A stretch of 64,000 bases of DNA from contig NZ_BBJU01000013.1 of the NCBI RefSeq assembly GCF_000739935.1, positions 1 through 64,000 on the forward strand, written 5' to 3'. Under the pieces are notes generated by a model. The model worked only from the letters and a program-made list of their open reading frames with translations, was not told where the DNA came from and searched no databases. A program made the translations under genes and the position numbers. Positions 45,982 through 54,048 of the stretch are shown piece after piece. The stretch comes from Agrobacterium rubi TR3 = NBRC 13261. GTDB lineage: Bacteria; Pseudomonadota; Alphaproteobacteria; Rhizobiales; Rhizobiaceae. Within the stretch, counting starts at the first letter, position 1, and the number at the start of each line of letters is the position of its first letter.

Positions 45982-46338
45982 ATGTTCATTACCCAAGCCT
46001 TTGCCCAGGATGCGGCCGGCACACCATCTGCATTCGGCTCCGGCCTTGAAATGCTTTTCCTGTTCGCCCCGCTGATGGTCGTCTGGTACTTCTTCCTGAT
46101 CCGTCCGCAGCGCGCACAGTTGAAGAAGCGTCAGGAAACGTTGACGGCCATTCGTCGCGGTGACCAGGTCGTTCTGGGCGGCGGTATCGTCGGCAAGGTG
46201 ACAAAGGTTATCGACGACAACGAGCTGGAAGTCGAAATTGCCGAAGGCGTCAAGGTTCGTGCATCGCGCACCTATATCGCCGAAGTGCGCGTCAAGGGTG
46301 AGCCGGTCAAGACCGAAGCTCCTGCGAACGCGAAGTAA
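45982..46338 (+). CDS. yajC: Preprotein translocase subunit YajC
   Basis: The 118-residue protein has one membrane helix (M-L-F-L-F-A-P-L-M-V-V-W-Y-F-F) followed by R-P-Q-R-A-Q-L-K-K-R-Q and a soluble beta domain with G-D-Q-V-V-L-G-G-G-I-V-G-K-V. It associates with SecD and SecF at the SecYEG channel. Start ATG 45982 follows GAGGAG; a TTG one codon earlier is less likely. The secDF gene follows after about 80 bp. Confidence 0.93.
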   Translation: MFITQAFAQDAAGTPSAFGSGLEMLFLFAPLMVVWYFFLIRPQRAQLKKRQETLTAIRRGDQVVLGGGIVGKVTKVIDDNELEVEIAEGVKVRASRTYIAEVRVKGEPVKTEAPANAK

Positions 46339-46419
46339 GTCCAAGACTGCGCAGTCCATAAAAGCAGGCTGCGGCTTACGCAGCCTGGGTTCTGACACCC
46401 AACCCTGACCGAGACCTCA

Positions 46420-48987
46420 ATGCTTCATTTTTCCCGCTGGAAAACAGCCTTTATCTGGCTGGCCGTGCTGATAAGCGTGTTTATCGCTTCTCCAAACCTG
46501 TTTACCGACAAGCAGTTGGAGGGCATGCCATCCTGGTACAAGGACAATAAGGTAACGCTCGGTCTCGACCTTCAGGGCGGTTCCCACATCATGCTCAAGA
46601 TCGAGCGTTCCGACATTGTCAAGGAACGTCTCGAGACCATCGTGGGCGATGTGCGCACCCAACTGCGGGATGCCAACGTCAAGTATTCCGGCCTTGCGGG
46701 CAACGGCCAGCAGGTGCAGGTCCGCGTTACCGATCCGGCTCAGTACGAAGCCGCAAAAACAGCGTTGCGCGACCTGACGTTGCCGATCTCTTCCGGCACG
46801 CTGGTTGGCACTTCCATCACGGAAGTGACGATGAGCGACGCTGGCGACAATGTGCTGCGCCTCAACCTGACCGATGACGGCATCAATTACCGCATGTCAT
46901 CTGCCGTTTCGCAGTCCATCGAAGTCGTTCGCCGCCGCGTGGACGAAGTCGGCACGACCGAGCCGCTGATCCAGCGTCAGGGTTCAGACCGCATCATCGT
47001 GCAGGTTCCAGGTCTTCAAGACCCGCAGCGTTTGAAGTCGCTGTTGAACCAGACCGCGAAACTGTCCTTCCGCATGGTCGACACCTCCATGCCGGTTCAG
47101 GAAGCGATGAATGGTCGTCCGCCTGCAACATCTGAAATTCTCTATTCGCAGGATGATCCACCGGTTCCGTATCTGGTCGAGCGCCGCGCTCTCGTTTCCG
47201 GCGATAACCTCGTCGATTCGCAGGCGAGCTTTAACCAGCAGAACAACGAGCCGGTCGTCACCTTCCGCTTCGATAGTCGTGGTGCGCAGCGTTTCGCGCA
47301 GGCGACACAGCAGAATGTCGGCAAGCCTTTCGCTATCATTCTCGACAATCAGGTGATTTCCGCACCCGTGATCCGCGAGCCGATCATCGGCGGTTCCGGC
47401 CAGATTTCCGGTAACTTCTCGGTTCAGGGTGCCAACGACCTTGCCGTTCTGCTGCGCGCCGGTGCGCTTCCGGCGACGCTGACGGTTGTCGAAGAACGCA
47501 CCGTGGGTCCAAGCCTTGGTAGCGATTCGATCAATGCCGGTCTGATGGCAAGCGCCATCGGTGCCGCCGGTGTCGTGATCTTCATGTTCATCTTCTACGG
47601 CTTCTTCGGCCTGTTGGCGAACATCGCGCTGATCGTCAACATCGTCATGCTCTTGGCTGTGCTCAGTATCATCGGCTCGACGCTGACCTTGCCGGGTATT
47701 GCCGGTATCGTTTTGACCATCGGTATGGCTGTTGATTCCAACGTTCTGATCTATGAGCGTATTCGAGAAGAGGTGAGGAGCGGTAAACCGCTGATCTCGT
47801 CGCTGGAAAGCGGATTCACGCGCGCCTTTGCCACCATCATGGATGCCAACATCACGACGCTGATCGTGGCGGGCGTTCTGTTCTATATGGGAACAGGCCC
47901 GGTCAAGGGTTTTGCGGTCACGCTGGCCGTTGGTATCGTCACCACTGTGTTCACAGCCTACACGCTGACGGCATGGATGTTCGGCGTCTGGGTTCGCCGC
48001 AGCCGTCCCAAGGCTCTGCCGAAGGGCATTCGCACTGCCGTCTTCGATGGCAAAGACATTCCCTTCATGCGCTACCGCCGCTACGTCTTCATGCTCAGCG
48101 GTCTGGTCATGCTGATCTGCGTCGGTGGCTTCGTCACCAAGGGGCTCAATCTCGGCATCGACTTCCAGGGCGGATCCGTCATCGAGGTCAAGGCCAAGCA
48201 GGGTGATGCCGATATCGCCGATATCCGCGATCGTCTGAGCCAGCTCAACCTCGGTGAAATCCAGGCGCAGGGCTTCGGTACACCGCAGGACGTGCTGATC
48301 CGTATTCAGGCGCAGGAGGGCGGCGAAAATGCCGAGCAGTCTGCGATTACGCTGGTGCGTGGCGAGCTTGAGGACAAGTATGAATTCCGCCGCGTGGAAG
48401 TGGTCGGTCCTGCCGTTTCTGGCGACCTGACCTTTACCTCCACCATCGGGATCGCGCTCGCCATGTTCGCCATCATGGCCTACATCTGGGTGCGCTTCGA
48501 ATGGCAGTTTGCGCTGGGTGCCATCATTTCGATGGTGCACGACGTGGTCTTCACCATCGGTCTGTTCGTGTTCCTCGGTATCGAGTTCAACCTGACCAGT
48601 ATCGCGGCCATCCTGACGATCATCGGTTACTCGCTCAACGATACGGTCGTCATCTATGACCGTATTCGAGAAAACCTGCGGCGTTACAAGAAGATGCCGC
48701 TGTCGATGATTATCGACGTTTCGCTGAACCAGACGCTGTCGCGCACGATCCTGACGGGTCTGACGGTCATGCTGGCGCTTCTGTCGCTCTATCTGTTCGG
48801 TGGCGAAGTTATCAGGTCGTTCACCTTCGCCATGCTGTTCGGCGTTGGCATCGGCGTCTTCTCGTCGGTCTATATCGCAGCACCTGTGCTGATTGCCTTC
48901 AAGCTGCGTCCCGGTGGCAATGATGCCGAAGACGAAAAGGCAGATGCCAAGGCGACCAATGCCATTGGCGGCAAGCCAGCCGTCTGA
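46420..48987 (+). CDS. secDF: SecDF fusion, protein translocase subunit
   Basis: The 855-residue protein is SecD joined to SecF. The SecD half begins with a membrane helix, then G-L-D-L-Q-G-G-S-H near residue 48, a large periplasmic P1 domain, and five further helices with G-I-A-G-I-V-L-T-I-G-M-A-V-D. The SecF half begins near residue 555 (G-L-N-L-G-I-D-F-Q-G-G-S) and has G-Y-S-L-N-D-T-V-V-I-Y-D-R-I-R-E-N. It uses the proton gradient to pull exported proteins across the inner membrane. It is followed by a gene whose ATG overlaps its TGA. Confidence 0.96.
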   Translation: MLHFSRWKTAFIWLAVLISVFIASPNLFTDKQLEGMPSWYKDNKVTLGLDLQGGSHIMLKIERSDIVKERLETIVGDVRTQLRDANVKYSGLAGNGQQVQVRVTDPAQYEAAKTALRDLTLPISSGTLVGTSITEVTMSDAGDNVLRLNLTDDGINYRMSSAVSQSIEVVRRRVDEVGTTEPLIQRQGSDRIIVQVPGLQDPQRLKSLLNQTAKLSFRMVDTSMPVQEAMNGRPPATSEILYSQDDPPVPYLVERRALVSGDNLVDSQASFNQQNNEPVVTFRFDSRGAQRFAQATQQNVGKPFAIILDNQVISAPVIREPIIGGSGQISGNFSVQGANDLAVLLRAGALPATLTVVEERTVGPSLGSDSINAGLMASAIGAAGVVIFMFIFYGFFGLLANIALIVNIVMLLAVLSIIGSTLTLPGIAGIVLTIGMAVDSNVLIYERIREEVRSGKPLISSLESGFTRAFATIMDANITTLIVAGVLFYMGTGPVKGFAVTLAVGIVTTVFTAYTLTAWMFGVWVRRSRPKALPKGIRTAVFDGKDIPFMRYRRYVFMLSGLVMLICVGGFVTKGLNLGIDFQGGSVIEVKAKQGDADIADIRDRLSQLNLGEIQAQGFGTPQDVLIRIQAQEGGENAEQSAITLVRGELEDKYEFRRVEVVGPAVSGDLTFTSTIGIALAMFAIMAYIWVRFEWQFALGAIISMVHDVVFTIGLFVFLGIEFNLTSIAAILTIIGYSLNDTVVIYDRIRENLRRYKKMPLSMIIDVSLNQTLSRTILTGLTVMLALLSLYLFGGEVIRSFTFAMLFGVGIGVFSSVYIAAPVLIAFKLRPGGNDAEDEKADAKATNAIGGKPAV

Positions 48988-49379
48988 TGGCAGCTGGTAT
49001 CGAAATACGCCCGGCCCATTTTCCCGGCCGGGCGCCCATCGATGCTTACGGCAATGGCGGCTTTCGTTTCGCCGATATGTCGCATCGCGGCTCGCTCCTG
49101 TGCATTCCATCCGGCATCCATGGATGGGCTGTGGATGATCCGGCCCAACTGAGCATCGAGCACTTCTCCGAGATCATTGCGCAGGCCAGCGAGATCGAGT
49201 GTCTACTGATTGGCACCGGTGATACGATGCGGGTCATCCCGAAAGAGTTGAGGGCAGCTCTGAAAGAGGCTGGCATCACGGTCGATCCTATGAGCACGGG
49301 GGCTGCGGTGCGGACCTACAATATCATGCTGTCGGAATCGCGGGCCGTGGCGGCTGCGCTGATTGCCGTGGAAGGCTGA
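48987..49379 (+). CDS. Mth938-like (DUF498) protein, NDUFAF3 homologue
   Basis: The 130-residue protein has the Mth938-like fold: I-D-A-Y-G-N-G-G-F-R-F, then C-L-L-I-G-T-G-D near 72-79 and M-S-T-G-A-A-V-R-T-Y-N near 102-112. The family includes the mitochondrial complex I assembly factor NDUFAF3. Its start overlaps the secDF stop (TGATG), so it is translationally coupled. In alphaproteobacteria this gene commonly follows secDF. A role in respiratory complex assembly is inferred from the mitochondrial relatives. Confidence 0.85.
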   Translation: MAAGIEIRPAHFPGRAPIDAYGNGGFRFADMSHRGSLLCIPSGIHGWAVDDPAQLSIEHFSEIIAQASEIECLLIGTGDTMRVIPKELRAALKEAGITVDPMSTGAAVRTYNIMLSESRAVAAALIAVEG

Positions 49380-49393
49380 AAGAGCTGGGATCG

Positions 49394-50242
49394 ATGACCG
49401 AGCGGATGACAGATACGGACGCGTGCATGAGCATGTTGCGCGAGACCGATCGTGATCGGTATCTGGCATGCCTGCTGTCGCCTGAAGACAAGCGCCTGGC
49501 GCTGTGTGCTCTCTATGCCTTCAACGCCGAGATAGCCCGCATTCGTGATCTCGTGCGCGAACCGCTGCCCGGTGAAGTGCGGATGCAATGGTGGCGCGAC
49601 CTTCTGGAAGGCAATCCGCATGGCGAGAGCCTCGCCAACCCGGTTGCTGCGGCGCTGTTGAGTGCGGTCGAGACATACAAGCTGCCGCGCCAGACGCTGA
49701 TCGACATGATCGAGGCGCGGATTTTCGATCTTTATGACGACCCGTTTGCGGACCGCAATGCGCTGGAAGGCTATGCTGGGGAAACGGCCTCTGCGCTGAT
49801 CCAACTGGCCAGCATCGTGCTGTCTCCGACCGATGCGGCGGCCAGCGCGCAAGCGGCCGGTCACGCCGGTGTGGCGCAGGCCATGGCGGGGATGCTGCTG
49901 TTGATGCCGCTGCACAGCAGGCGCGGGCAGGTCTATATTCCCGCCGATATGCTGTCGGCTGCCGGTCTCGACCGTGAGGCGTTTCTCGATGGCAAAGACA
50001 AGGCACGCATCGGTGCGGCCATCGAAATCTTCTGCGTGCATGCGCAAGACCATCTGAACAAGGCGCGGCACGAACAGGTGCCAAAAGCGGTGTTCTCAGC
50101 TTTCATTCCCGTGGCGCTGGCCGGTGGTGTGATCGCTGGAGCGCGCAAGGCGGGGGCCGAACTTTTTGAGCAGGATATCCAGCCATCGCAGCTTCGCCGC
50201 CAGTGGCAGCTGGCCAAGGCCTCGTTTACCCGGCGCTTCTGA
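49394..50242 (+). CDS. Squalene/phytoene synthase-like protein, NDUFAF6 homologue
   Basis: The 282-residue protein has the trans-isoprenyl diphosphate synthase fold. There is an A-F-N-A-E-I-A-R-I-R-D segment near residues 42-52, M-Q-W-W-R-D near 63-68, and a degenerate second motif (D-L-Y-D-D-P near 112-117). The aspartate-rich motifs of true phytoene synthases are incomplete, and it is grouped with NDUFAF6-like proteins, which help complex I assembly in mitochondria. Start ATG 49394 is 14 bp after the previous gene, so this is the last gene of the yajC-secDF operon. Confidence 0.8.
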   Translation: MTERMTDTDACMSMLRETDRDRYLACLLSPEDKRLALCALYAFNAEIARIRDLVREPLPGEVRMQWWRDLLEGNPHGESLANPVAAALLSAVETYKLPRQTLIDMIEARIFDLYDDPFADRNALEGYAGETASALIQLASIVLSPTDAAASAQAAGHAGVAQAMAGMLLLMPLHSRRGQVYIPADMLSAAGLDREAFLDGKDKARIGAAIEIFCVHAQDHLNKARHEQVPKAVFSAFIPVALAGGVIAGARKAGAELFEQDIQPSQLRRQWQLAKASFTRRF

Positions 50243-50343
50243 AGCCTGTCCATATTCGCGCAAGGCTTGATGGCTATGCACCGGCATTGATTATTGGACG
50301 AAGCCGGGACTCACTTTAGGAGTGGCCGCATGGAGAGACGTCG

Positions 50344-50841
50344 ATGAACCCTGCACTCTGGATCGTCATCCTCTTTCCCCTGGGCATGTTGGGTTACTAC
50401 CTGCTTCGGCTGCGGCGCGATACCGATGGTGACGATGGCCACGATACGGGCCAGGCCATCCTCGATTTTGCCCGCGCCTTTCCCACAGAAGCCATCCGCA
50501 GCCTGCATATGACCGCCGATGGCAATGCTGTATTCGTGCGTCTGCATGACAACAAGGCCGGTTTCATGCGCAATATGGGCAAGCACCATGCCTGTATGCT
50601 GATCGATCCCGAACGCATAACGGTTGAGCATCTTGAAACGGGTGACGGTTTTGTGGTGACGTTCATCGATACCCCCAAATACAGCGGCGCCTACCGGTTC
50701 AAGACGGTGGGCGAGGCGGCGGAAGTGTCGCTGTGGCTTTTGGGAAGCTATCTGGAAGCCGCAGACATTGAGCCTGCGGCGACTGACGATCAGGCCGCCG
50801 ACGCATCCGAGATCAACGCATCGCCTTCCGCTTCCACCTGA
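50344..50841 (+). CDS. Hypothetical membrane-anchored protein
   Basis: The 165-residue protein has an N-terminal membrane anchor ([17 protein letters not shown]) and a soluble alpha/beta domain of about 120 residues. I know no named family; it seems a rhizobial protein. Its last 52 bp overlap the end of trmFO on the other strand. Confidence 0.75.
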   Translation: MNPALWIVILFPLGMLGYYLLRLRRDTDGDDGHDTGQAILDFARAFPTEAIRSLHMTADGNAVFVRLHDNKAGFMRNMGKHHACMLIDPERITVEHLETGDGFVVTFIDTPKYSGAYRFKTVGEAAEVSLWLLGSYLEAADIEPAATDDQAADASEINASPSAST

Positions 50842-52262
50842 GCAAAAACGGGGGCGGGGACGCCCAGCCACGCGGCGCAATCGGTCAGGGCACGCTTGGC
50901 CATGAGGTGCCGCTTCATGATTGTCTTGTCCTTGCCACGGAACCGCTTGACGCCCTCTGGTTTGACGATGGAGCCCGGCTCCAGTTCCGGGAATAGCCCG
51001 AAATTGACGTTCATCGGCTGGAAGGAGCGCTTGCCTTGCTCCTCATCCGTGGACAGATGCCCGCCGGTGATGTGGTTGAGCAGCGATCCCAGAGCCGTTG
51101 TCGCAGGCGGCAGGCTAACGGGTTGCCCCTTGCGCTCGGCGCTGGCGAAACGGCCGGTGAGCAGGCCGATGGATGCGCTTTCCACATAACCTTCGCATCC
51201 GGTGATCTGGCCCGCAAAGCGCACCGAGGGCCGCGATTTCAGCCGCAGAGACGGATCGAGCAGGCGCGGCGAATCGATATAGGTGTTGCGGTGCAGGCCG
51301 CCGAGGCGGGCAAATTCTGCGTTTTCCAGACCGGGAATCATGCGGAAAATATCGGCCTGCGTCCCATATTTCAGCTTTGTCTGGAAGCCGACCATGTTGT
51401 ACAGCGTGCCCAGCGCATTGTCCTGACGAAGCTGGACGACGGCGTAAGCCTTGACGGTCGGGTTATGGGCATTGGTGAGCCCCATGGGCTTCATCGGGCC
51501 GTGGCGCAGCGTCTCGCGGCCGCGTTCGGCCATGATCTCGATGGGCAGGCAGCCATCGAAATAGGGCGTGCCTTCCCACTCCTTGAAACCGACCGTATCG
51601 CCCGCAACGAGCGCGTCGATAAAGGCGTTGTACTGCTCCTGATCCATCGCGCAGTTGATATAGTCCTTGCCGTTGCCGCCGGGGCCGACCTTGTCGTAGC
51701 GCGACTGGTACCAGCAGATATCCATATTGATGCTGTCGCGGTGAATGATGGGGGCGATGGCATCGAAGAACGCCAGAGCGTCTTCACCGGTTTCCGCCTG
51801 AATGGAGGCGGCCAATGCCGGCGAGGTGAGCGGGCCCGTGGCGATGATGGTGTTGTCCCATTCCTGCGGTGGCAGGCCGACGATCTCCTCACGGACGATG
51901 GAGATCAGCGGGTGAGCCTCGAGCTCTTTCGTGACCGCTTCGGCAAAACCATCACGGTCAACCGCCAGCGCGCTGCCGGCTGGCACCTTGTGTTTGTCGG
52001 CGCAAGCGATGATGAGCGAACCGGCCATGCGCATTTCTGCGTGGATGACGCCGACGGCATTGGCCGTCGCATCATCGGAACGGAAAGAGTTTGAGCAGAC
52101 GAGTTCCGCCAGAGAATCACCCTTATGGGCATCGGTGCCGCGCACGCCGCGCATTTCATGCAGGATGACGGGGACACCGGCCTGCGCGATTTGCCAGGCA
52201 GCCTCGGATCCGGCCAGGCCGCCGCCGATGATGTGGATGGGAGAATAGATCTTGTCTTGCAT
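50790..52262 (-). CDS. trmFO: Methylenetetrahydrofolate-tRNA-(uracil-5-)-methyltransferase
   Basis: The 490-residue protein makes 5-methyluridine at position 54 of tRNA using methylene-THF and FADH2. It has the FAD-binding motif [10 protein letters not shown] near residues 13-22, the catalytic-type C56 in V-C-S-N-S-F-R-S-D, and N-F-G-L-F-P near the C-terminal end. Start ATG 52262 sits at the point where the family begins. It converges on the small membrane protein gene with a 52-bp overlap. Confidence 0.94.
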   Translation of the reverse strand: MQDKIYSPIHIIGGGLAGSEAAWQIAQAGVPVILHEMRGVRGTDAHKGDSLAELVCSNSFRSDDATANAVGVIHAEMRMAGSLIIACADKHKVPAGSALAVDRDGFAEAVTKELEAHPLISIVREEIVGLPPQEWDNTIIATGPLTSPALAASIQAETGEDALAFFDAIAPIIHRDSINMDICWYQSRYDKVGPGGNGKDYINCAMDQEQYNAFIDALVAGDTVGFKEWEGTPYFDGCLPIEIMAERGRETLRHGPMKPMGLTNAHNPTVKAYAVVQLRQDNALGTLYNMVGFQTKLKYGTQADIFRMIPGLENAEFARLGGLHRNTYIDSPRLLDPSLRLKSRPSVRFAGQITGCEGYVESASIGLLTGRFASAERKGQPVSLPPATTALGSLLNHITGGHLSTDEEQGKRSFQPMNVNFGLFPELEPGSIVKPEGVKRFRGKDKTIMKRHLMAKRALTDCAAWLGVPAPVFAQVEAEGDALISDASAA

Positions 52263-52441
52263 AGAGCACCCGCACCGCCATGCAGCACGTGGCATTTTGG
52301 CGGACATATGTGTTTGATGGGGGAGCCTGCGATGGTCGCGAGGCAATCTGCGGATGCAGTACCACGATCAACGATGGCCGCCAAACTTTTTCGATGTTTG
52401 CGCCAGGGCAGGGCGGTGTCGTCGGTGCCCTAAAAAACGGA

Positions 52442-52466
52442 AACCCGCCGAAACGGTCGGCGGGTT
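52442..52466. terminator. Intrinsic hairpin terminator
   Basis: A 10-bp perfect stem (aacccgccga / tcggcgggtt) with loop aacgg, preceded by A6 at 52432-52437. It lies about 110 bp upstream of the small reverse-strand gene's end and may terminate that gene. Confidence 0.65.
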
Positions 52467-52574
52467 ATCATTGTGTATTGAAAATGCGATGCGTTCGCGC
52501 CAGTATCGTGTCGTCAGAAACCTGATGTCCAAGACCGGCATCTCGCCCGAAAGACAGGGCGAGGATAAATTTTA

Positions 52575-52787
52575 TCAAGACAGCGGACGTTCATCCGCAA
52601 AGCTTGCTTCGGAAACCTGACCGCTTGCCAGCGCAACGATGGCCAGCACAGCGTGTTTCCGATCCCAGCCAGCTCCCTCTGCCTTTTCAAGGAGGCCATT
52701 GATCGATGGCTCCAAGGCAAACTGGCATTCGACCTGATAATCCATCGTGTCGACCGAGAGCGACGGAGAATTGATCAAAGCGCGCAT
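52575..52787 (-). CDS. Small hypothetical protein
   Basis: The 70-residue protein has the pattern of a single short helical domain (E-P-S-I-N-G-L-L-E-K-A-E-G-A-G-W-D-R-K-H-A-V-L-A-I). Start ATG 52787 follows GGAG. I recognise it only as similar to small conserved rhizobial proteins with the G-W-D-R/x-x-x-V-L-x-A motif. Cytoplasmic. Confidence 0.65.
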   Translation of the reverse strand: MRALINSPSLSVDTMDYQVECQFALEPSINGLLEKAEGAGWDRKHAVLAIVALASGQVSEASFADERPLS

Positions 52788-53023
52788 TCAGCACTCCATT
52801 TCTCGCTTAGCCCTGAGTCCGAGCCCAGGCTAAGCGTGCATTCACACAAAAACGCCTGTCATCAGAATGACAACAGAACGTAATACGCAACGAATCCCCA
52901 GCGAGGCGTAAACTCTGTTATATGGATGAAACTGTCAAGTTATACAGCCGGATGTAGAGAACATAAGTCGGCTCGGTAACTTGGCGTTGAAGTCTTTGTT
53001 TTCAACGCCTTGGAGTTGACCGA

Positions 53024-53260
53024 TCAGCGGAAATCCCGCTTTGGTTTCCGCCTCCAGATGAGCATGGCCATCAGAAACAGTGAAAAGAGGATGAACCAGC
53101 TCAAAGGGAAGGCCATGAAAAGTGCGGCGTATCCACAGTTTTCTTCATAGCACGAGCCCAAGGCACCCGTCTCCGCCATCATCATGACGGCAAATCCGGC
53201 GCTCAGGCCGGTTCCGACCACGCCTGCGACAAGAATCAATATGTTGGTGACAACTCTCAT
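53024..53260 (-). CDS. Small two-helix membrane protein
   Basis: The 78-residue protein has two membrane helices (about 5-30 and 47-70) with a short loop containing C-Y-E-E-N-C, whose cysteines may form a disulphide on the periplasmic side. The end is R-R-K-P-K-R-D-F-R, which should stay inside. Start ATG 53260 is used; ATG 53269 is possible. Function unknown. Confidence 0.6.
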   Translation of the reverse strand: MRVVTNILILVAGVVGTGLSAGFAVMMMAETGALGSCYEENCGYAALFMAFPLSWFILFSLFLMAMLIWRRKPKRDFR

Positions 53261-53402
53261 CTGTCCCATTAAGCGGAAAATTGAGACCGCTTTGCGGAGT
53301 AAACAAGACAAACCGAATGTTTGGGAGAGGTGTTGCCGGTTTGCGACGAAGGTCGCTGGCTCGCGTCTGAAATAAAGCAATATCGAGGATGTGGAGAAAG
53401 AA

Positions 53403-53478
<76 letters not shown>

Positions 53479-53639
53479 GCCGCCGCCGTGTCTGGCGGTG
53501 TGATTGGCCGTATAAAGAGGAACATTCTGATTGTCCAGCGTGGAAATGAAATTTCTTCGATTTTCATGTTCGAAAAATCAGAGCCACGCTGGAAAGGGCT
53601 GGAAACGCTGCCTTTTCAATCAGTTTGTCTTTTCCGTCC

Positions 53640-53891
53640 TCAGCGCCTGAAAGCTCTTGCGATGGCGATGAGGATGCATGCACCGACGAAGCCGGCAATG
53701 AGATATCCAATCCAGCCCGTCAGGACCACGCCGAATACCGCAAGGATCGCGTTGGCGACGATGGCGCCGACGATCCCCAGAATGATGTTCATGAAAACAC
53801 CCATATTGCTCTTCATGAACTGTTCAGCGAGCCAACCGGCGATGCCACCGATGATGATTGCGGCTATCCAGCCAATACCAGCAGATTCCAT
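53640..53891 (-). CDS. GlsB/YeaQ/YmgE-family membrane protein
   Basis: The 83-residue protein has three glycine-rich membrane helices: I-G-W-I-A-A-I-I-I-G-G-I-A-G-W-L-A, M-N-I-I-L-G-I-V-G-A-I-V and L-T-G-W-I-G-Y-L-I-A-G-F-V-G-A. This is the small stress-related transglycosylase-associated family; its function is not clear. Start ATG 53891 follows GAGGAGG. Divergent from the MscS-type gene. Confidence 0.9.
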   Translation of the reverse strand: MESAGIGWIAAIIIGGIAGWLAEQFMKSNMGVFMNIILGIVGAIVANAILAVFGVVLTGWIGYLIAGFVGACILIAIARAFRR

Positions 53892-54048
53892 AATTTCCTC
53901 CTCGGTTACTGCATCATCATAGTTGGCGATTTTATTAGTTTCTTCAAGGTGTCCCGCTGATGCCATTTTCAGCGACGAAACGCTTGAAACCCAGTTGTCG
54001 CCAACTACTTTGGCGCAGTGATTCGGAAAGAGTGGAAGGGCATTCACG

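Noticed and set aside
46984-49110. A 708-codon reverse frame across secDF
   Set aside because: Antisense shadow of secDF, full of H, D, R and Q as typical for such shadows.
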